Part shown: positions 22,596 to 34,848 of the stretch, piece by piece
Numbering within the stretch: the first letter of the stretch is position 1
Layout: the number at the start of each line of letters is the position of its first letter
Assembly: GCA_963693315.1 (NCBI GenBank)
Contig: OY856187.1
Span: 390,749,269-390,813,268 of the forward strand
Reading direction: 5' to 3'
DNA: 64,000 bases
DNA from: Diogma glabrata
Lineage: Eukaryota; Arthropoda; Insecta; Diptera; Cylindrotomidae
Made by a program: the position numbers and the translations under genes
The notes under the pieces: generated by a model
Told to the model about the DNA's origin: nothing
The model's input: only the letters and a program-made list of their open reading frames with translations
Database searches by the model: none

Positions 22596-23491
22596 GAACA
22601 TACATCCCGTAAAAAACATAGAAACATAAAAATAAAACATAAAAATAAAAGCCGGTTTTAATATATTTATTGTGACGTTTGATTTTTTTCTATTTATTGT
22701 GAGGAATGTCATGTCAGAACATATATTAGTGTCAGTTCTCACTTCTGATTTCATAAGTTTGTGTTTTTTTTAGCGTCTGTCACTGTCACTATTTATTCTC
22801 TAAGCCACTTAATCTCTGTTTTCTGATTTTTGCTGTAAATCAGGGGAACAATGATACCTCTGTGGCGAACATCAAAACTAAAATCATTTCTCAAAAAAAA
22901 TTTAAAATTTAGCAGGCGATGATTTCGTTAACATTTATTAAAAAAACAAAAAATATTTTTTTATTATTCGGATTTTGTTTTTTCCAAATAGTTTCGAGTT
23001 CTTAGCTTTCGTGTTAAATTAAAAATGTAATTCTCTATGTAAATTATATTTCATCGCCTCGCCATCAATTTGATTAATACAATAAGACAAATTTCATGTA
23101 ACTTGTATAATCTATTTATAAATACAATTAAACTCTAAAATGTTATTGTGTTTTGAGAGAATTTAATTTATATTTGTGCTACTTAATAATGGTTCAAGAC
23201 CATTAGTGAATGTGGAAGCTAGTCTACCTGAAGAAGTTTGGAAATAAATTTAATTCATGATATGGTTGTTACAACATTTTATCTGCTGCCTTTTGTGTTT
23301 ACGTGAACATTATAATTGTTAAATCGTAATGAAGATTCAGCTTAATCATCGCATTCAAAGTAACTCATTATATTGAATACAACATCTCGTATCAACATAT
23401 TCATCTCCTGGAGAATTCAACGCAACTAGCAGCCAGCCTTTATATTAAAATCTACCTCCACTCAACACAGTAACATCCAAACCTCCTTTAG

Positions 23492-23731
23492 GTGTATAAA
23501 TCTAAATCAAAACTATGGAAAAATGATGATTGTAGGCTGTCACAAATTACATTGCAAAAATCGGTCAATTCAACAATCTGTAGTCATCCTGTCGCTTTGA
23601 AAAATGCAACGCACTATATTATATTATATAACACCAAAGATAAACATGATCGAAAGCCTAAACATCATGACGATCATACACATAGTAATGGTCCAAATAC
23701 ATGTGCAGAATTCTGCATGCAGCGAAATTAG
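23492..23731 (+). CDS. possible terminal exon of an unrecognised host gene, end altered by a MITE
   Basis: An acceptor-like CTCCTTTAG precedes 23492. The frame then reads about 65 residues including VNSTICSHPVALKNATH and a His/Asp-rich KHHDDHTHSN before entering the MITE at 23689, ending at a MITE-derived stop at 23731. Without the MITE the frame would stop three codons later. Possible N-glycosylation sites (NST, NAT) hint at a secreted or membrane protein. I do not recognise it. An alternative minus-strand frame right of the MITE (24510-24365) is equally open, so confidence is low. Confidence 0.25.
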   Translation: MYKSKSKLWKNDDCRLSQITLQKSVNSTICSHPVALKNATHYIILYNTKDKHDRKPKHHDDHTHSNGPNTCAEFCMQRN

Positions 23732-24361
23732 AACATGTGTTGTTATATGAGAGCAATTACATGTAAATTCTGCATGCAGAAAAATTCTGCAAGATATCTC
23801 TAATTCTAATTTCGCTGCACAGAGGCAGTGCTACCACAATCAAAAAAACAAAAACTACTTGAAAACTCAGATAAAAATGGATGATTTTGACATTTTGTTT
23901 GAAAATGAATTATTTTTTTTATAACTCATAAAAATGAATCATATTTTTTTGAAAATGAAATTATTTTTGTTATGATTATTTGTTTATAAAGATATTCAAA
24001 TATTCTAAATAATCCAAATTATAAAATAATTAAAACTAATATTGTTAATAAATAAATTTTTGGGAAAGGATTATCGGTAACAGTGGTATGTCTATGTTAT
24101 TTGAACTTAAATTTTAATTTAGACATAAACGTTTTTACAGGCAACGATTCAATTATTTTCTTCTATCTTTTAACTAAAAAGACAGTTTTCTTTAAATTGC
24201 GACAACTTTCACTTATAACTATTTCATAATACGTAAGAACACGAACTGTTATTGTTACGAAAATTCTGCACGTCAAATATATAAAAATTCTGCACATCTA
24301 TTTTAGATGCAGATATGCATGCAGCACTGCGTGCAGACTTTCTGCACATGTATTTGGACCA
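23689..24361. mobile_element. 673-bp MITE with TAA duplication
   Basis: Terminal inverted repeats TGGTCCAAATACATGTGCAG (left, and the reverse complement at right) are perfect over at least 22 bp and are flanked by TAA (23686-23688 and 24362-24364). Extra GCATGCAG palindromes lie next to both ends. There is no transposase. The size and the 3-bp TAA duplication point to a PIF/Harbinger-derived MITE. Confidence 0.7.
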
Positions 24362-24539
24362 TAACCAATTATAATTAAATCATCCGGTATACCATAATCT
24401 TTAAAATCAGCACTTGATGCTCGTATATATATGTTGCTCGTTGAAATAAATTCATTACACTTGTGTACATATTGACGAAGAGCCAATTTGTATGCGCCAA
24501 TTTGCAAATTAAACTAAACACATTAATTTTAGACAATTT

Positions 24540-25490
24540 CTCGTTGACTTTGTTTAATGTGAAAAACTTTTGAAAAATTCGTAATCATCCTTTCTTCACA
24601 TTAATTTTAGCCACCAGCGAGCTAATTTTTTTTTAACACTGGTATAGAAAAACATCGGTTTCGCTTTTTTCGAAGTCGTTTTCTAAAACAAACTCGTTCA
24701 TATTAAGAAACTTACAAAAAATACTATTTTTTTTTAATAAATAAAAATGTTGAAGTCTATTTTATTTATTTTAGTAAAAATGTTAATCCACAAAAATAAG
24801 TTAATAGAGTGCCCACAATGAGCTTAACTAGTTTCCACACAAAAAATTAATCTTCAAAACACATTTAATCAGTTAAAATAAAAAAGCTCGTGGCACTACT
24901 GATAACAACTAAACTTTTTGATAAAAATTTACCTAATGTTCTGATCACACAATTTGATCAAATTTATAGCTAGATTATCTGTATCTTTTGTTTCTTTCTA
25001 ATTATACTTTCATCACACACAAATCATTTAATTTACAATTTCCCTCGATATAAAATTCTAGTCAAACCATTTTCATATATAATCTCAATAAACAACAATT
25101 ATACTTTTTATAAATTTGAACAACCGTATTATAACTACGTTTATGTAATATGACGAAAGCTTCACATAACCAAATTTTTATTATTCATGTAGATAGAAAC
25201 ATGTGTTACTGCTAGTGTGGCGCAACAAACCAATTAACTGACAAAGTGATAAAAATTGGTTGATTAACCCATGAATGTTTTTATGTTTGTTGACATGAAT
25301 TATGAGATAATGAATTGTTTTTATGATGTTGTTTTGTAGATAGCTTTGATTCTTATTTTATGGTAAGATTCGAACCAGGCTGTCGTTATAGTACTACGTA
25401 TGACGTAATTCTTCGTTTAAATTAAGTAGAAAATGTACCATCATGAATAATAAGAACTGAATCAAAATATGTACCTGACAGAGCTCCAGA
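24540..25490. other. AT-rich spacer
   Basis: No gene, repeat or RNA that I can recognise. Confidence 0.4.
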
Positions 25491-25494
25491 CAAT

Positions 25495-25711
25495 TGTAGC
25501 TGACAATGCGTCATGTATCAGAATATCTCAAATGTAATTGTTTTTATTATTTCTAATCTGGGCGACCCGACACAGATATACCACCCCAAAAATCTTGACA
25601 CTGTGTATATAAGCCATAATTTTATCTGTTGTACTAGTGAATTACAAATAAAAATAAAACTTTTTTCATTAAACACGTGTGAAGACTAGCCATCTTCTTC
25701 TCATTGATACA
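25495..25711 (+). mobile_element. possible solo LTR
   Basis: The segment runs from TGTAGCTGACA to TTGATACA (TG to CA) and has LTR-like order: TATATAA near 25606, then AATAAA near 25650, then a short U5-like stretch. Flanks GACAA and GTCAA differ by one base from a 5-bp duplication. No matching internal region or second copy is seen in the window, so this stays a suggestion. Confidence 0.35.
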
Positions 25712-26029
25712 GTCAATTTTGCGATTTTAAGAAGTTTTTATTTTTTATTATGACTATTCTTTTTAATTACTTCACCACAATTTTAAATTGTGTGAAGTAA
25801 TGCAATCTATCGTTAAAAAAAAAATCTTACCCAAATTTTATTTTTTCTTTTGTTTTGGACCATCCTCTATCTAAATAGCCAAAAAAAAAATTTGGTGTAC
25901 GTCTGTGTGTGGGTGGGTGGGTGCGTGGTTGAGTTTTCTGCATAGGATCTTAATGAAATTTTGGCAAATGATACAAGTTCACTTGAAAATGGAAGATCTG
26001 GATTCATTTCAAATTTGGACAAAATGGCG

Positions 26030-27890
26030 GGGGTCTCCCGAACACCTCTAAGTTTAAATCTTGAATAACTTCTGATCCCGAGCTATGATCTTATTGAAAC
26101 TTAGTATATGAGGTTTTAGTACTGTTTCCAATATTTCTGCATACCAACTTCCCGTTTGTCACTTCCAGTTAAAAAGTTTTTTTTCAGGTGTTTATCCGTA
26201 CTGTGGCCTACAATTACCGATCGATTTTCATGAAACGTTGCGAAAAGCTTTTAAATAACATGAGAAAGATTTTATCAGCTTTTGGAGCACATTGGATGAA
26301 GGGTTGGGGGGTCCACCATACAACAGGTGGTTTTTTCCACAAAGTTTTTATGTTTGATGGGAGCATAAAACATTCATTCGTGAATGAATTTTGATGACAC
26401 TTTGGAAAAAGATGCAAACATGTATGACAAAGAACTGATTAGTTTTTGAGCGATAGTGAACAAAGTGGTGGGGGGTCCCTGGAGCACCTGTTTTTTTGAA
26501 AGCTCTATAACTTCTGTACCTGATAAGCGAATTGGTTGAAACTTGGTACATGAGTATGTAGTACGGTTTAAAATAGTTCTGCATCCCAACTTCCGGTTTT
26601 TTACTTCCGGTAAACATTTTTTTTTTGTACTTTTTTGAAGTTTTTTCGGTGACTTTATGCACACTACAGCCTACAATAATGAAGTGATTATGATGAAACT
26701 TATGGAATAGGGTTTCAATTAGTGTGAAAAGATAATTATCATGTTTTGGGACACATTGATCAAAGTGGTGGGGGGTCTACCATACAAATGCTGACTTTTC
26801 ACACTTTGTTTTTAAAGTTTGTTGGGAGCATACAGACTTCATTCATTAATCAATTCTAATGACACTTTGGAAAAAGATGGAGACTTAAATGACAAGGAAC
26901 TGATTAGTTTTTGGACAATATTGGGATAAGTGGTACGGGGTCTCCCGAACACCTGTTTACTGTGTCAGCATTTTTTCAATGTTTGTTGGGAGCACACAGC
27001 ATTCGTTCATGAACCAATTTTGATGATACTTTGGAAAAAAATGCAAACATGTATGGCAAAGAACTGATTAGTTTTTGAGCGATAGTGAACAAAGTGGTGG
27101 GGGGTGTCCCATACACCTGTTTTTTTAAAAGCTCAATAACATCTTACCTGATAATCGAATTGGATGAAACTTTGTACATAAGCATTTAGTATGATTTGCG
27201 AAAATTCTGCATCCCAACTTCCGGTTTTTTACTTCCGGTAAAAAAAAATTTTTTTTAATTGTTGGCAGTTTTTTCAGTATCTTTATGCACACTACAGCCT
27301 ACAATAATGAAGTGATTATGATAAAACTTATGGAAAGGTTTCAATTAGTGTAAGAAGATAATTATCATCTTTTGGGACACATTGATCAAAGTGGCGGGGG
27401 ATCTACCATACAACTGCTGACTTTTCACACTTGGTTTTTAAAGTTTGTTGGGAGCATACAGATTTCATTCATTAATTTATTTCAATGACACTTTGAAAAA
27501 AGATAAAGACTTTATTGACAAAGAATTGACTAGTTTTTGGACAATATTGGGATAAGTGGTGGGGTCCTCCCAAACACCTGTTTATTGTTTCAATGTTTGT
27601 TGGAAGCATGCAACATTCGTTCGTTAAGTAATTTTGATTGCACTTTGCAAAAAGATGCAAACATGTATGGCAAGGAACTAATTAGTTTTTTTAGCGATAG
27701 TGAACAAAGTGGTAGGGGGTCCTCCAAGCACGTGTTATTTTGGAAGCTCAATAACTTCTGTACCTGATAATCGAGTTGGATGAAATTTGGTACATACACA
27801 TTTAGTACGGTTTACAACAGTTCTGCATCCTAGCTTCCGCTTTGTCACTTCCGATAAAATTTTTTTTTACTTTTTCTCGTACAACAGAAT
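26030..27890. repeat. tandem repeat of ~0.63 kb with subrepeats
   Basis: Blocks such as 'cacactacagcctacaataatgaag' (26661, 27294), 'gcaaacatgtatg' (26415, 27050, 27660) and 'acttccggttttttacttcc' (26587, 27221) recur with a spacing near 635 bp. A diverged start lies at 26147 and a diverged end at 27832. Each period holds two related halves built on 'gaactgattagttttt' and 'aaagtggtggggggtc'. Short ORFs overlap but are not conserved in frame. It looks like a local tandem expansion of an unknown element. Confidence 0.6.
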
Positions 27891-27959
27891 TTATGTTTGT
27901 TGGGATACTACTGCCTGCTTTAATATTTTTATTATTAGAACTACGAAGTCCATAATATT

Positions 27960-28068
27960 GGTTAGCTTTTAATTAAAGTATTTTATGGATATTAGCTCAT
28001 TACATATCCAGAACACTATGTTTCCAGAGCTGTGGTGAAGTCAGCCAGCGTCGCAATATTTTTTTTTT
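27960..28068 (-). repeat. inverted copy of the repeat at 305-415
   Basis: GAGCTCATTACATATCCAG-type sequence through AGAGCTGTGGTGAAGTCAGC to CAGCGTCGCAATATT is the reverse complement of 305-400. It is non-coding. Confidence 0.6.
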
Positions 28069-30175
28069 TTTTCTACAATGTTTTTTAATAATGTTCTTTC
28101 GTTTTTATTTTTCAGTTAAATTTTGTAAATTAGTTTATTTTTTCTTTTTTGATAAGATGAAAATGATAATAAAAAATTTAATAAATAATATTCTAACATT
28201 CCAATTATTTTTGTCAGGGCAGTCTCCTTTTTTTCTCTCAAAACTTTTATATTTATATTATATTATACTCTATATTATTTATAAAATACTTTTCATTATT
28301 CGAAATCATCTTTGTACATTTAGCATATACAAAATCCACCAATTCTATCATTCTAGAGCGTATAACCATGTCTTAACCCTTCGTAAAGTACAAAAGGATC
28401 ACTCTATCGTTACTGTTGTTACGGAGTATGCAAGTGCAATAAGTAATAAGAAAATAATTGACTAAACTTGAATCTAAAAGACACATGTTGATAAGAAAAT
28501 GAGCAGTGACATTATAAGTCCCACTCCCACCCCTAAGATACTCCCAGTCCTTTAAAACATAATATTCTGAAGAGGAGACGAGTCGCTATATGTCTCGTTT
28601 ATTCGCCTTCCTCTTTTGCAGTACGAATATTTTCAAATTTCAACGGTATTTCATGAGCTAAGTTATAGCGTTATTGAAATGAGCACTGGGCGGATAGTTT
28701 TTTTTGCCTCCTGATTGTAAGCCCTCAAAAAATATAATTATGAGTATAAGACGGTACGTCGTAAGAAGTTTCACCAAATTTTCTATAACTTTAATTATAA
28801 AATAGGCAGGGAAAGGTAGTTTAAAATTTTAAGATAGTGACGTACTGCCCTTTTGGCATTGGTGGCATCTTAATCGACTCGTAAAACAAACATTTTTTGT
28901 CGACCTCCAGTCACAAAATGTTCTCCCAAACAAATTAAACGAATTTTGTTTAGTTAACAAGAAAAATTTAACAGTTGTAAGTCTATTTATAATTAAAATA
29001 TTCCAAACACAATTATATTATAACTACCAGCAAACTTTTTTCACTTCTGCTATTACGTTTTTTTCTAAGTTCAAAAGTTAAGTTGATTAAAAATTATTCT
29101 GTTATTTGTTATCAAATCAAAATATTAACAAATGTCGGAATTATTATGAATGAGCAAATATAAACGTTTATAAATATAAATATTGTATAGGGTGATTGTG
29201 TATTTTGTTTACTTATCATTCCATTATTTTCCCAAATAGATCAACTTTTATTGTCTTTAAGTAAAAATATTTACACAAATTATTCATCAAATCGATTGAT
29301 GGCGACTGATGACCGATTTGGTTTTATCAGTTGGATCAGTTTTGTAACCGGTGTACTTGGGATTGATATCGTTCTTTGTTTTACTGCATTGACCATACAT
29401 TTCGACGACAGCTTACTTTTCGGTTATTTGTTCTTATAGAGCTTGTGACCTTTAAATAAGATGACCAGAGGCGCGTTCCATTGAAAATCAAACTTACTCA
29501 AATTTGCTTTGATCTACTCTTCCTCGAACATGTTGTGTAGTTGAAAAGCAGTTTATTATTCGATTTTATTTAAATCAGTTATAAACTTGTTTTGGTATTT
29601 TTAATAATAAAATGGACCAGTCAGATCTAAATATCAGCCCAAAATAAAAAATTTTGATAATAATAAAATTGTGTGGTTTCTTTTGAAAAATTTTCAAATT
29701 TTTGGCGTTCCATTGACCATTGGTGATCTACTCAAAAGCTGCTTTGAGCAGCTATTTTGTTTCAAAGGAATGCATGTCAGATTATTTTCAAACCAAAAGA
29801 TGACATGTTTTTGTCAATATATTGAAAATAATTTTTTTCGTTTATTAAAATTAACTGAGACTGACTTGTCTCAACACATTTAATTGAAATTTGAGTCTTG
29901 AAATGTCCGTATATTAATACTTAATCTTATATATTAATACGCTAAATAAAAACTTTGTACAGCCTAAGGCTTTTTTATTCGAATTTTGATTCATTTCAAA
30001 TTTTTACTGCTAACTGATATTAGTGTAACTTAGATTTGACAGATTTTTGGGATTTTTCGGATCATAAATAAAAAAGTTATAGACGAATTAAAATGTATTT
30101 TTGAATTCAACGGCCTCCCACATACAATATGAAAATGAAATTGCCCAAGTATATATTTTGTTCTCACAAAAACCC
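28069..30175. other. spacer without a recognisable gene
   Basis: Very AT-rich. An open frame at 28091-28465 is rich in Phe, Ile and Tyr as expected from base composition, and I do not treat it as a gene. The frame at 29251-29439 has two hydrophobic stretches but no recognisable relation. Confidence 0.35.
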
Positions 30176-30178
30176 TAA

Positions 30179-30337
30179 GCAGGCTACAGACCTTCAATCA
30201 ATTTGTTAATCAATTCGAAAACGAAAAAAAACGAAAACAAACGAAATAAAATTTAGTGTAAAAATCCCCTAAATTTTATTTCGTTTATTTTCGTTTTCAA
30301 TTGATTGACAAATTGATTGAAGGTCTGTAGCCTGCTT
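30179..30337. mobile_element. short palindromic MITE
   Basis: GCAGGCTACAGACC at 30179 is inverted as GGTCTGTAGCCTGC ending at 30335, and the arms stay complementary inward for about 70 bp. TAA lies on both sides (30176-30178 and 30338-30340), with two extra T at the right. The CTACAGAC core also occurs in the terminal repeat of the MITE at 7364, so they may share a Harbinger-like parent. Confidence 0.6.
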
Positions 30338-30377
30338 TAAGAGAAAAAAAAACACGAAACAACAAAAACAAAATAAG

Positions 30378-33355
30378 AAAATTTAGTTTATGAAATGCTT
30401 TTGCCCCATAAACGTATTATTTTTCTTTGTTTTTAAATATTATTAGAGACAGCAAATTTTTCTTATATTTTCAGTTATTATTATTTTTATGATTTTCGAA
30501 ATAAGAAAATTTAGTTTATGAAATGCTTTTGGGGGGGGGGATAAACGTATTATTTTTCTTTGTTTTTAAATATTATTAGAGACAGCAAATTTTTCTTATA
30601 TTTTCAGTTATTATTATTTTTATGATTTTCGAAATAAGAAAATTTAGTTTATGAAATGCTTTTGGGGGGGATAAACGTATTATTTTTCTTTGTTTTTAAA
30701 TATTATTAGAGACAGCAAATTTTTCTTATATTTTCAGTTATTATTATTTTTATGATTTTCGAAATAAGAAAATTTAGTTTATGAAATGCTTTGGGGGGGG
30801 GGGGATAAACGTATTATTTTTCTTTGTTTTTAAATATTATTAGAGACAGCAAATTTTTCTTATATTTTCAGTTGTTATTATTTTTATGATTTTCGAAATA
30901 AGAAAATTTAGTTTATGGAATGCTTTTGGGGGGGATAAACGTATTATTTTTCTTTGTTTTTAAATATTATTAGAGACAGCAAATTTTTCTTATATTTTCA
31001 GCCATTATTATTTTTATGATTTTCGAAATAAGAAAATTTAGTTTATGAAATGCTTTTGGGGGGATAAACGTATTATTTTTCTTTGTTTTTAAATATTATT
31101 AGAGACAGCAAATTTTTCTTATATTTTCAGTTATTATTATTTTTATGATTTTCGAAATAAGAAAATTTAGTTTATGAAATGCTTTTGGGGGGGGAAAAAA
31201 GTATTATTTTTCTTTGTTTTTAAATATTATTAGAGACAGCAAATTTTTCTTATATTTTCAGTTATTATTATTTTTATGATTTTCGAAATAAGAAAATTTA
31301 GTTTATGAAATGCTTTTGGGGGGGATAAACGTATTATTTTTATTTGTTTTTAAATATCATTAGAGACAGCAAATTTTTCTTATATTTTCAGTTATTATTA
31401 TTTTTATGATTTTCGAAATAAGAAAATTTAGTTTATGAAATGCTTTTGGGGGGATAAACGTATTATTTTTCTTTGTTTTTAAATATTATTAGAGACAGCA
31501 AATTTTTCTTATATTTTCAGTTATTAATATTTTTATAATTTTCGAAATAAGAAAATTTAGTTTATGAAATGCTTTTGGGGGGGAGAGGGGTATAAACGTA
31601 TTATTTTTCTTTGTTTTAAATATTATTAGAGACAGCAAATTTTTCTTATATTTTCAGTTATTATTATTTTTATGATTTTCGAAATAAGAAAATTTAGTTT
31701 ATGAAATGCTTTTGGGGGGGATAAACGTATTATTTTTCTTTGTTTTTAAATATTATTAGAGACAGCTAATTTTTCTTATATTTTCAGTTATTATTATTTT
31801 TATGATTTTCGAAATAAGAAAATTTAGTTTATGAAATGCTTTTGGGGGGATAAACGTATTATTTTTCTTTGTTTTTAAATATTATTAGAGACAGCAAATT
31901 TTTCTTATATTTTCAGTTATTATTATTTTTATGATTTTCGAAATAAGAAAATTTAGTTTATGAAATGCTTTTGGGGGGGGAAAAAAGTATTATTTTTCTT
32001 TGTTTTTAAATATTATTAGAGACAGCAAATTTTTCTTATATTTTCAGTTATTATTATTTTTATGATTTTCGAAATAAGAAAATTTAGTTTATGAAATGCT
32101 TTTGGGGGGGATAAACGTATTATTTTTATTTGTTTTTAAATATCATTAGAGACAGCAAATTTTTCTTATATTTTCAGTTATTATTATTTTTATGATTTTC
32201 GAAATAAGAAAATTTAGTTTATGAAATGCTTTTGGGGGGGATAAACGTATTATTTTTCTTTGTTTTTAAATATTATTAGAGACAGCAAATTTTTCTTATA
32301 TTTTCAGTTATTAATATTTTTATAATTTTCGAAATAAGAAAATTTAGTTTATGAAATGCTTTTGGGGGGGAGAGGGGTATAAACGTATTATTTTTCTTTG
32401 TTTTTAAATATTATTAGAGACAGCAAATTTTTCTTATATTTTCAGTTATTATTATTTTTATGATTTTCGAAATAAGAAAATTTAGTTTATGAAATGCTTT
32501 TGGGGGGGATAAACGTATTATTTTTCTTTGTTTTTAAATATTATTAGAGACAGCTAATTTTTCTTATATTTTCAGTTATTATTATTTTTATGATTTTCGA
32601 AATAAGAAAATTTAGTTTATGAAATGCTTTTGGGGGGATAAACGTATTATTTTTCTTTGTTTTTAAATATTATTAGAGACAGCAAATTTTTCTTATATTT
32701 TCAGTTATTATTATTTTTATGATTTTCGAAATAAGAAAATTTAGTTTATGAAATGCTTTTGGGGGGGGAAAAAAGTATTATTTTTCTTTGTTTTTAAATA
32801 TTATTAGAGACAGCAAATTTTTCTTATATTTTCAGTTATTATTATTTTTATGATTTTCGAAATAAGAAAATTTAGTTTATGAAATGCTTTTGGGGGGGAT
32901 AAACGTATTATTTTTATTTGTTTTTAAATATCATTAGAGACAGCAAATTTTTCTTATATTTTCAGTTATTATTATTTTTATGATTTTCGAAATAAGAAAA
33001 TTTAGTTTATGAAATGCTTTTGGGGGGATAAACGTATTATTTTTCTTTGTTTTTAAATATTATTAGAGACAGCAAATTTTTCTTATATTTTCAGTTATTA
33101 ATATTTTTATAATTTTCGAAATAAGAAAATTTAGTTTATGAAATGCTTTTGGGGGGGAGAGGGGTATAAACGTATTATTTTTCTTTGTTTTTAAATATTA
33201 TTAGAGACAGCAAATTTTTCTTATATTTTCAGTTATTATTATTTTTATGATTTTCGAAATAAGAAAATTTAGTTTATGAAATGCTTTTGGGGGGGATAAA
33301 CCTATTATTTTTCTTTGTTTTTAAATATTATTAGAGACAGCTAATTTTTCTTATA
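30378..33355. repeat. satellite array, ~130-bp monomer with ~787-bp higher-order repeat
   Basis: About 23 head-to-tail monomers of roughly 130 bp; each runs from ATAAACGTATTATTTTTCTT through ATTAGAGACAGCAAATTTTT to GAAATGCTTTT and a G run of 4 to 12. Monomer variants recur in fixed order: AAAAAAGTATT instead of ATAAACGTATT (31195, 31981, 32768), GAGAGGGGTATAAAC (31580, 32371, 33158) and GACAGCTAA (31765, 32552, 33339). The spacing of 786-790 bp shows a six-monomer higher-order unit copied almost three times. The first units are less ordered. The array stops abruptly at the foldback element at 33356. Confidence 0.92.
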
Positions 33356-33760
33356 CTAGGAGGGCCCGGCGTGCTTCGCTACGCTTGTAAATAAAGTTTT
33401 TGCGTAGACATTTTGTTGACGTAGAAGCAATTATTTCAAAAAGTGGTAATGAGATATGCTAGCATATAATTTTTAATTTTTCTTTTTAAATATATGAATG
33501 AAAAATAATCAGAACTCTAGCTGATCAGTTCGGATACATGAAAAATTAGCGATCAAATAAGCTTACTTGAAAACTTATTTGATCGCTAATTTTTCATATA
33601 TCCGAACTGATCAGCTAGAGTTCTGATTATTTTTCATTCATATATTTAAAAAGAAAAATTAAAAATTATATGCTAGCATATCTCATTACCACTTTTTGAA
33701 ATCATTGCTTCTACGTCAATAAAATGTCTACGCAAAAACCCTTACGCCGGGCCCTCCTAG
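33356..33760. mobile_element. 405-bp foldback (palindromic) element
   Basis: CTAGGAGGGCCCGGCG at the left is inverted as CGCCGGGCCCTCCTAG at the right. Arms of roughly 190 bp are almost perfectly complementary and meet at a 12-nt loop near 33561. The left arm has about 20 extra bases near its tip. There is no ORF. A target duplication is not evident. It marks the right edge of the satellite. Confidence 0.8.
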
Positions 33761-33974
33761 AAAATAAAAATACTCTTTCCACCGACGCGTTTGGTCCTGG
33801 TAGACCAAAAAGGAATTCTAATAAGTTTTAAAATTTCGGAATAAGTAATGCATTAATTATCAAAATAATTGAATATTTTGACTTATAGGTCATGCTCAAA
33901 TTGTTTTTCATTCCTCATTGACAGCTTTTTATAATCACGATACATATTAGTTTTTCTAATTGCATTAATTCATA

Positions 33975-34112
33975 AATATGCGATATGATAAAAAAGATGA
34001 CAAGAGATGTTGATTTTTGTAAAAGATGACAAAAAGATGGCATCATTTTAAAAGATGGCAATCCTTCGTAAGAGATGACTGTCATCTTCAAAAGATGACG
34101 TCTGGTCACCTT
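33975..34112 (-). mobile_element. solo right end of a hAT-B-like element
   Basis: Repeated AGATGACA/AGATGGCA words end in GATGACGTCTGGTCACCTTA, paralleling the hAT-B end at 10713-10834, where the words are AGAGGACA and the end is ATGGTCACCTTA. No clear left partner was found upstream. Confidence 0.45.
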
Positions 34113-34848
34113 ACCTTTAAAAATGTTCCTGGGGAAACAAATATTTTAATTAAAACTTTTTTCACATAAAAATTAAAAACCAGAAATTTTCAGATAAGTG
34201 CAAAACTCCAAAAACCATTCAGTCATCTTTGCATTTCAAAGTATTGTGTCATAAAGCAGCCTCGAAATTTGCTATATCAATTTAAATGGAATCAAATGAT
34301 GCAAAATGAATAGAATTGAACTAAATTACAAAAATATAGAAGTCGAAAATAATTGCATTATTAAAAGATTTAATTATCATCTGTATTTATTTCATCTTAA
34401 TTCTAAATCAATTCAATGTCATTTATATAAATTTTTTAATATTTTGAAACCAATTAATAAAACTTCCTATTTTGACATAATTTAATTTAAATGATTTAAA
34501 AAAAATGGAATTTTTCCTATACTTTAAAATTTTTAAATGGAGCAAAACAAATATACCTAAATTTAAATCTTAAAAAATTAAATTATCGCTAATCGTATTC
34601 AACGATTTTAATTAATTTATCATGCAATTAAAAATAAATATTGCATGAGAAATTAATAAACAAAAAACGAATAAAGATTAAATTTTAAACTTTTATTCCG
34701 TTCAAACGTTATCATAATAAAAACATGCGTGACAAGGACATCTATAAACCAGAACATTGCCAAATTTATAGTGCTGAAAGTAAATAGAAAATATTGCATA
34801 ACAAGGACATCTGTTATATTTTGTACAGTTATATTTTGATACAGAAAA
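34113..34848. other. AT-rich spacer before repeat R copy 2
   Basis: No recognisable gene. Minus-strand frames at 34653-34929 overlap the start of repeat R and share residues with the frame at 933-1178 only because the DNA is repeated. Confidence 0.35.

Noticed and set aside
28091..28465. 124-residue hydrophobic frame
   Set aside because: Phe/Ile/Tyr/Lys content matches AT-rich composition, with no known domain or splice support.
30378..33355. CRISPR-like regular repeats
   Set aside because: Units are contiguous 130-bp satellite monomers with no unique spacers, and the setting is eukaryotic.
29458..34112. A single large hAT-like element spanning the satellite, using TAAGATGACCAGAG at 29458 as left end
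   Set aside because: The left sequence lacks the repeated AGATGACA subterminal words and no target duplication matches.
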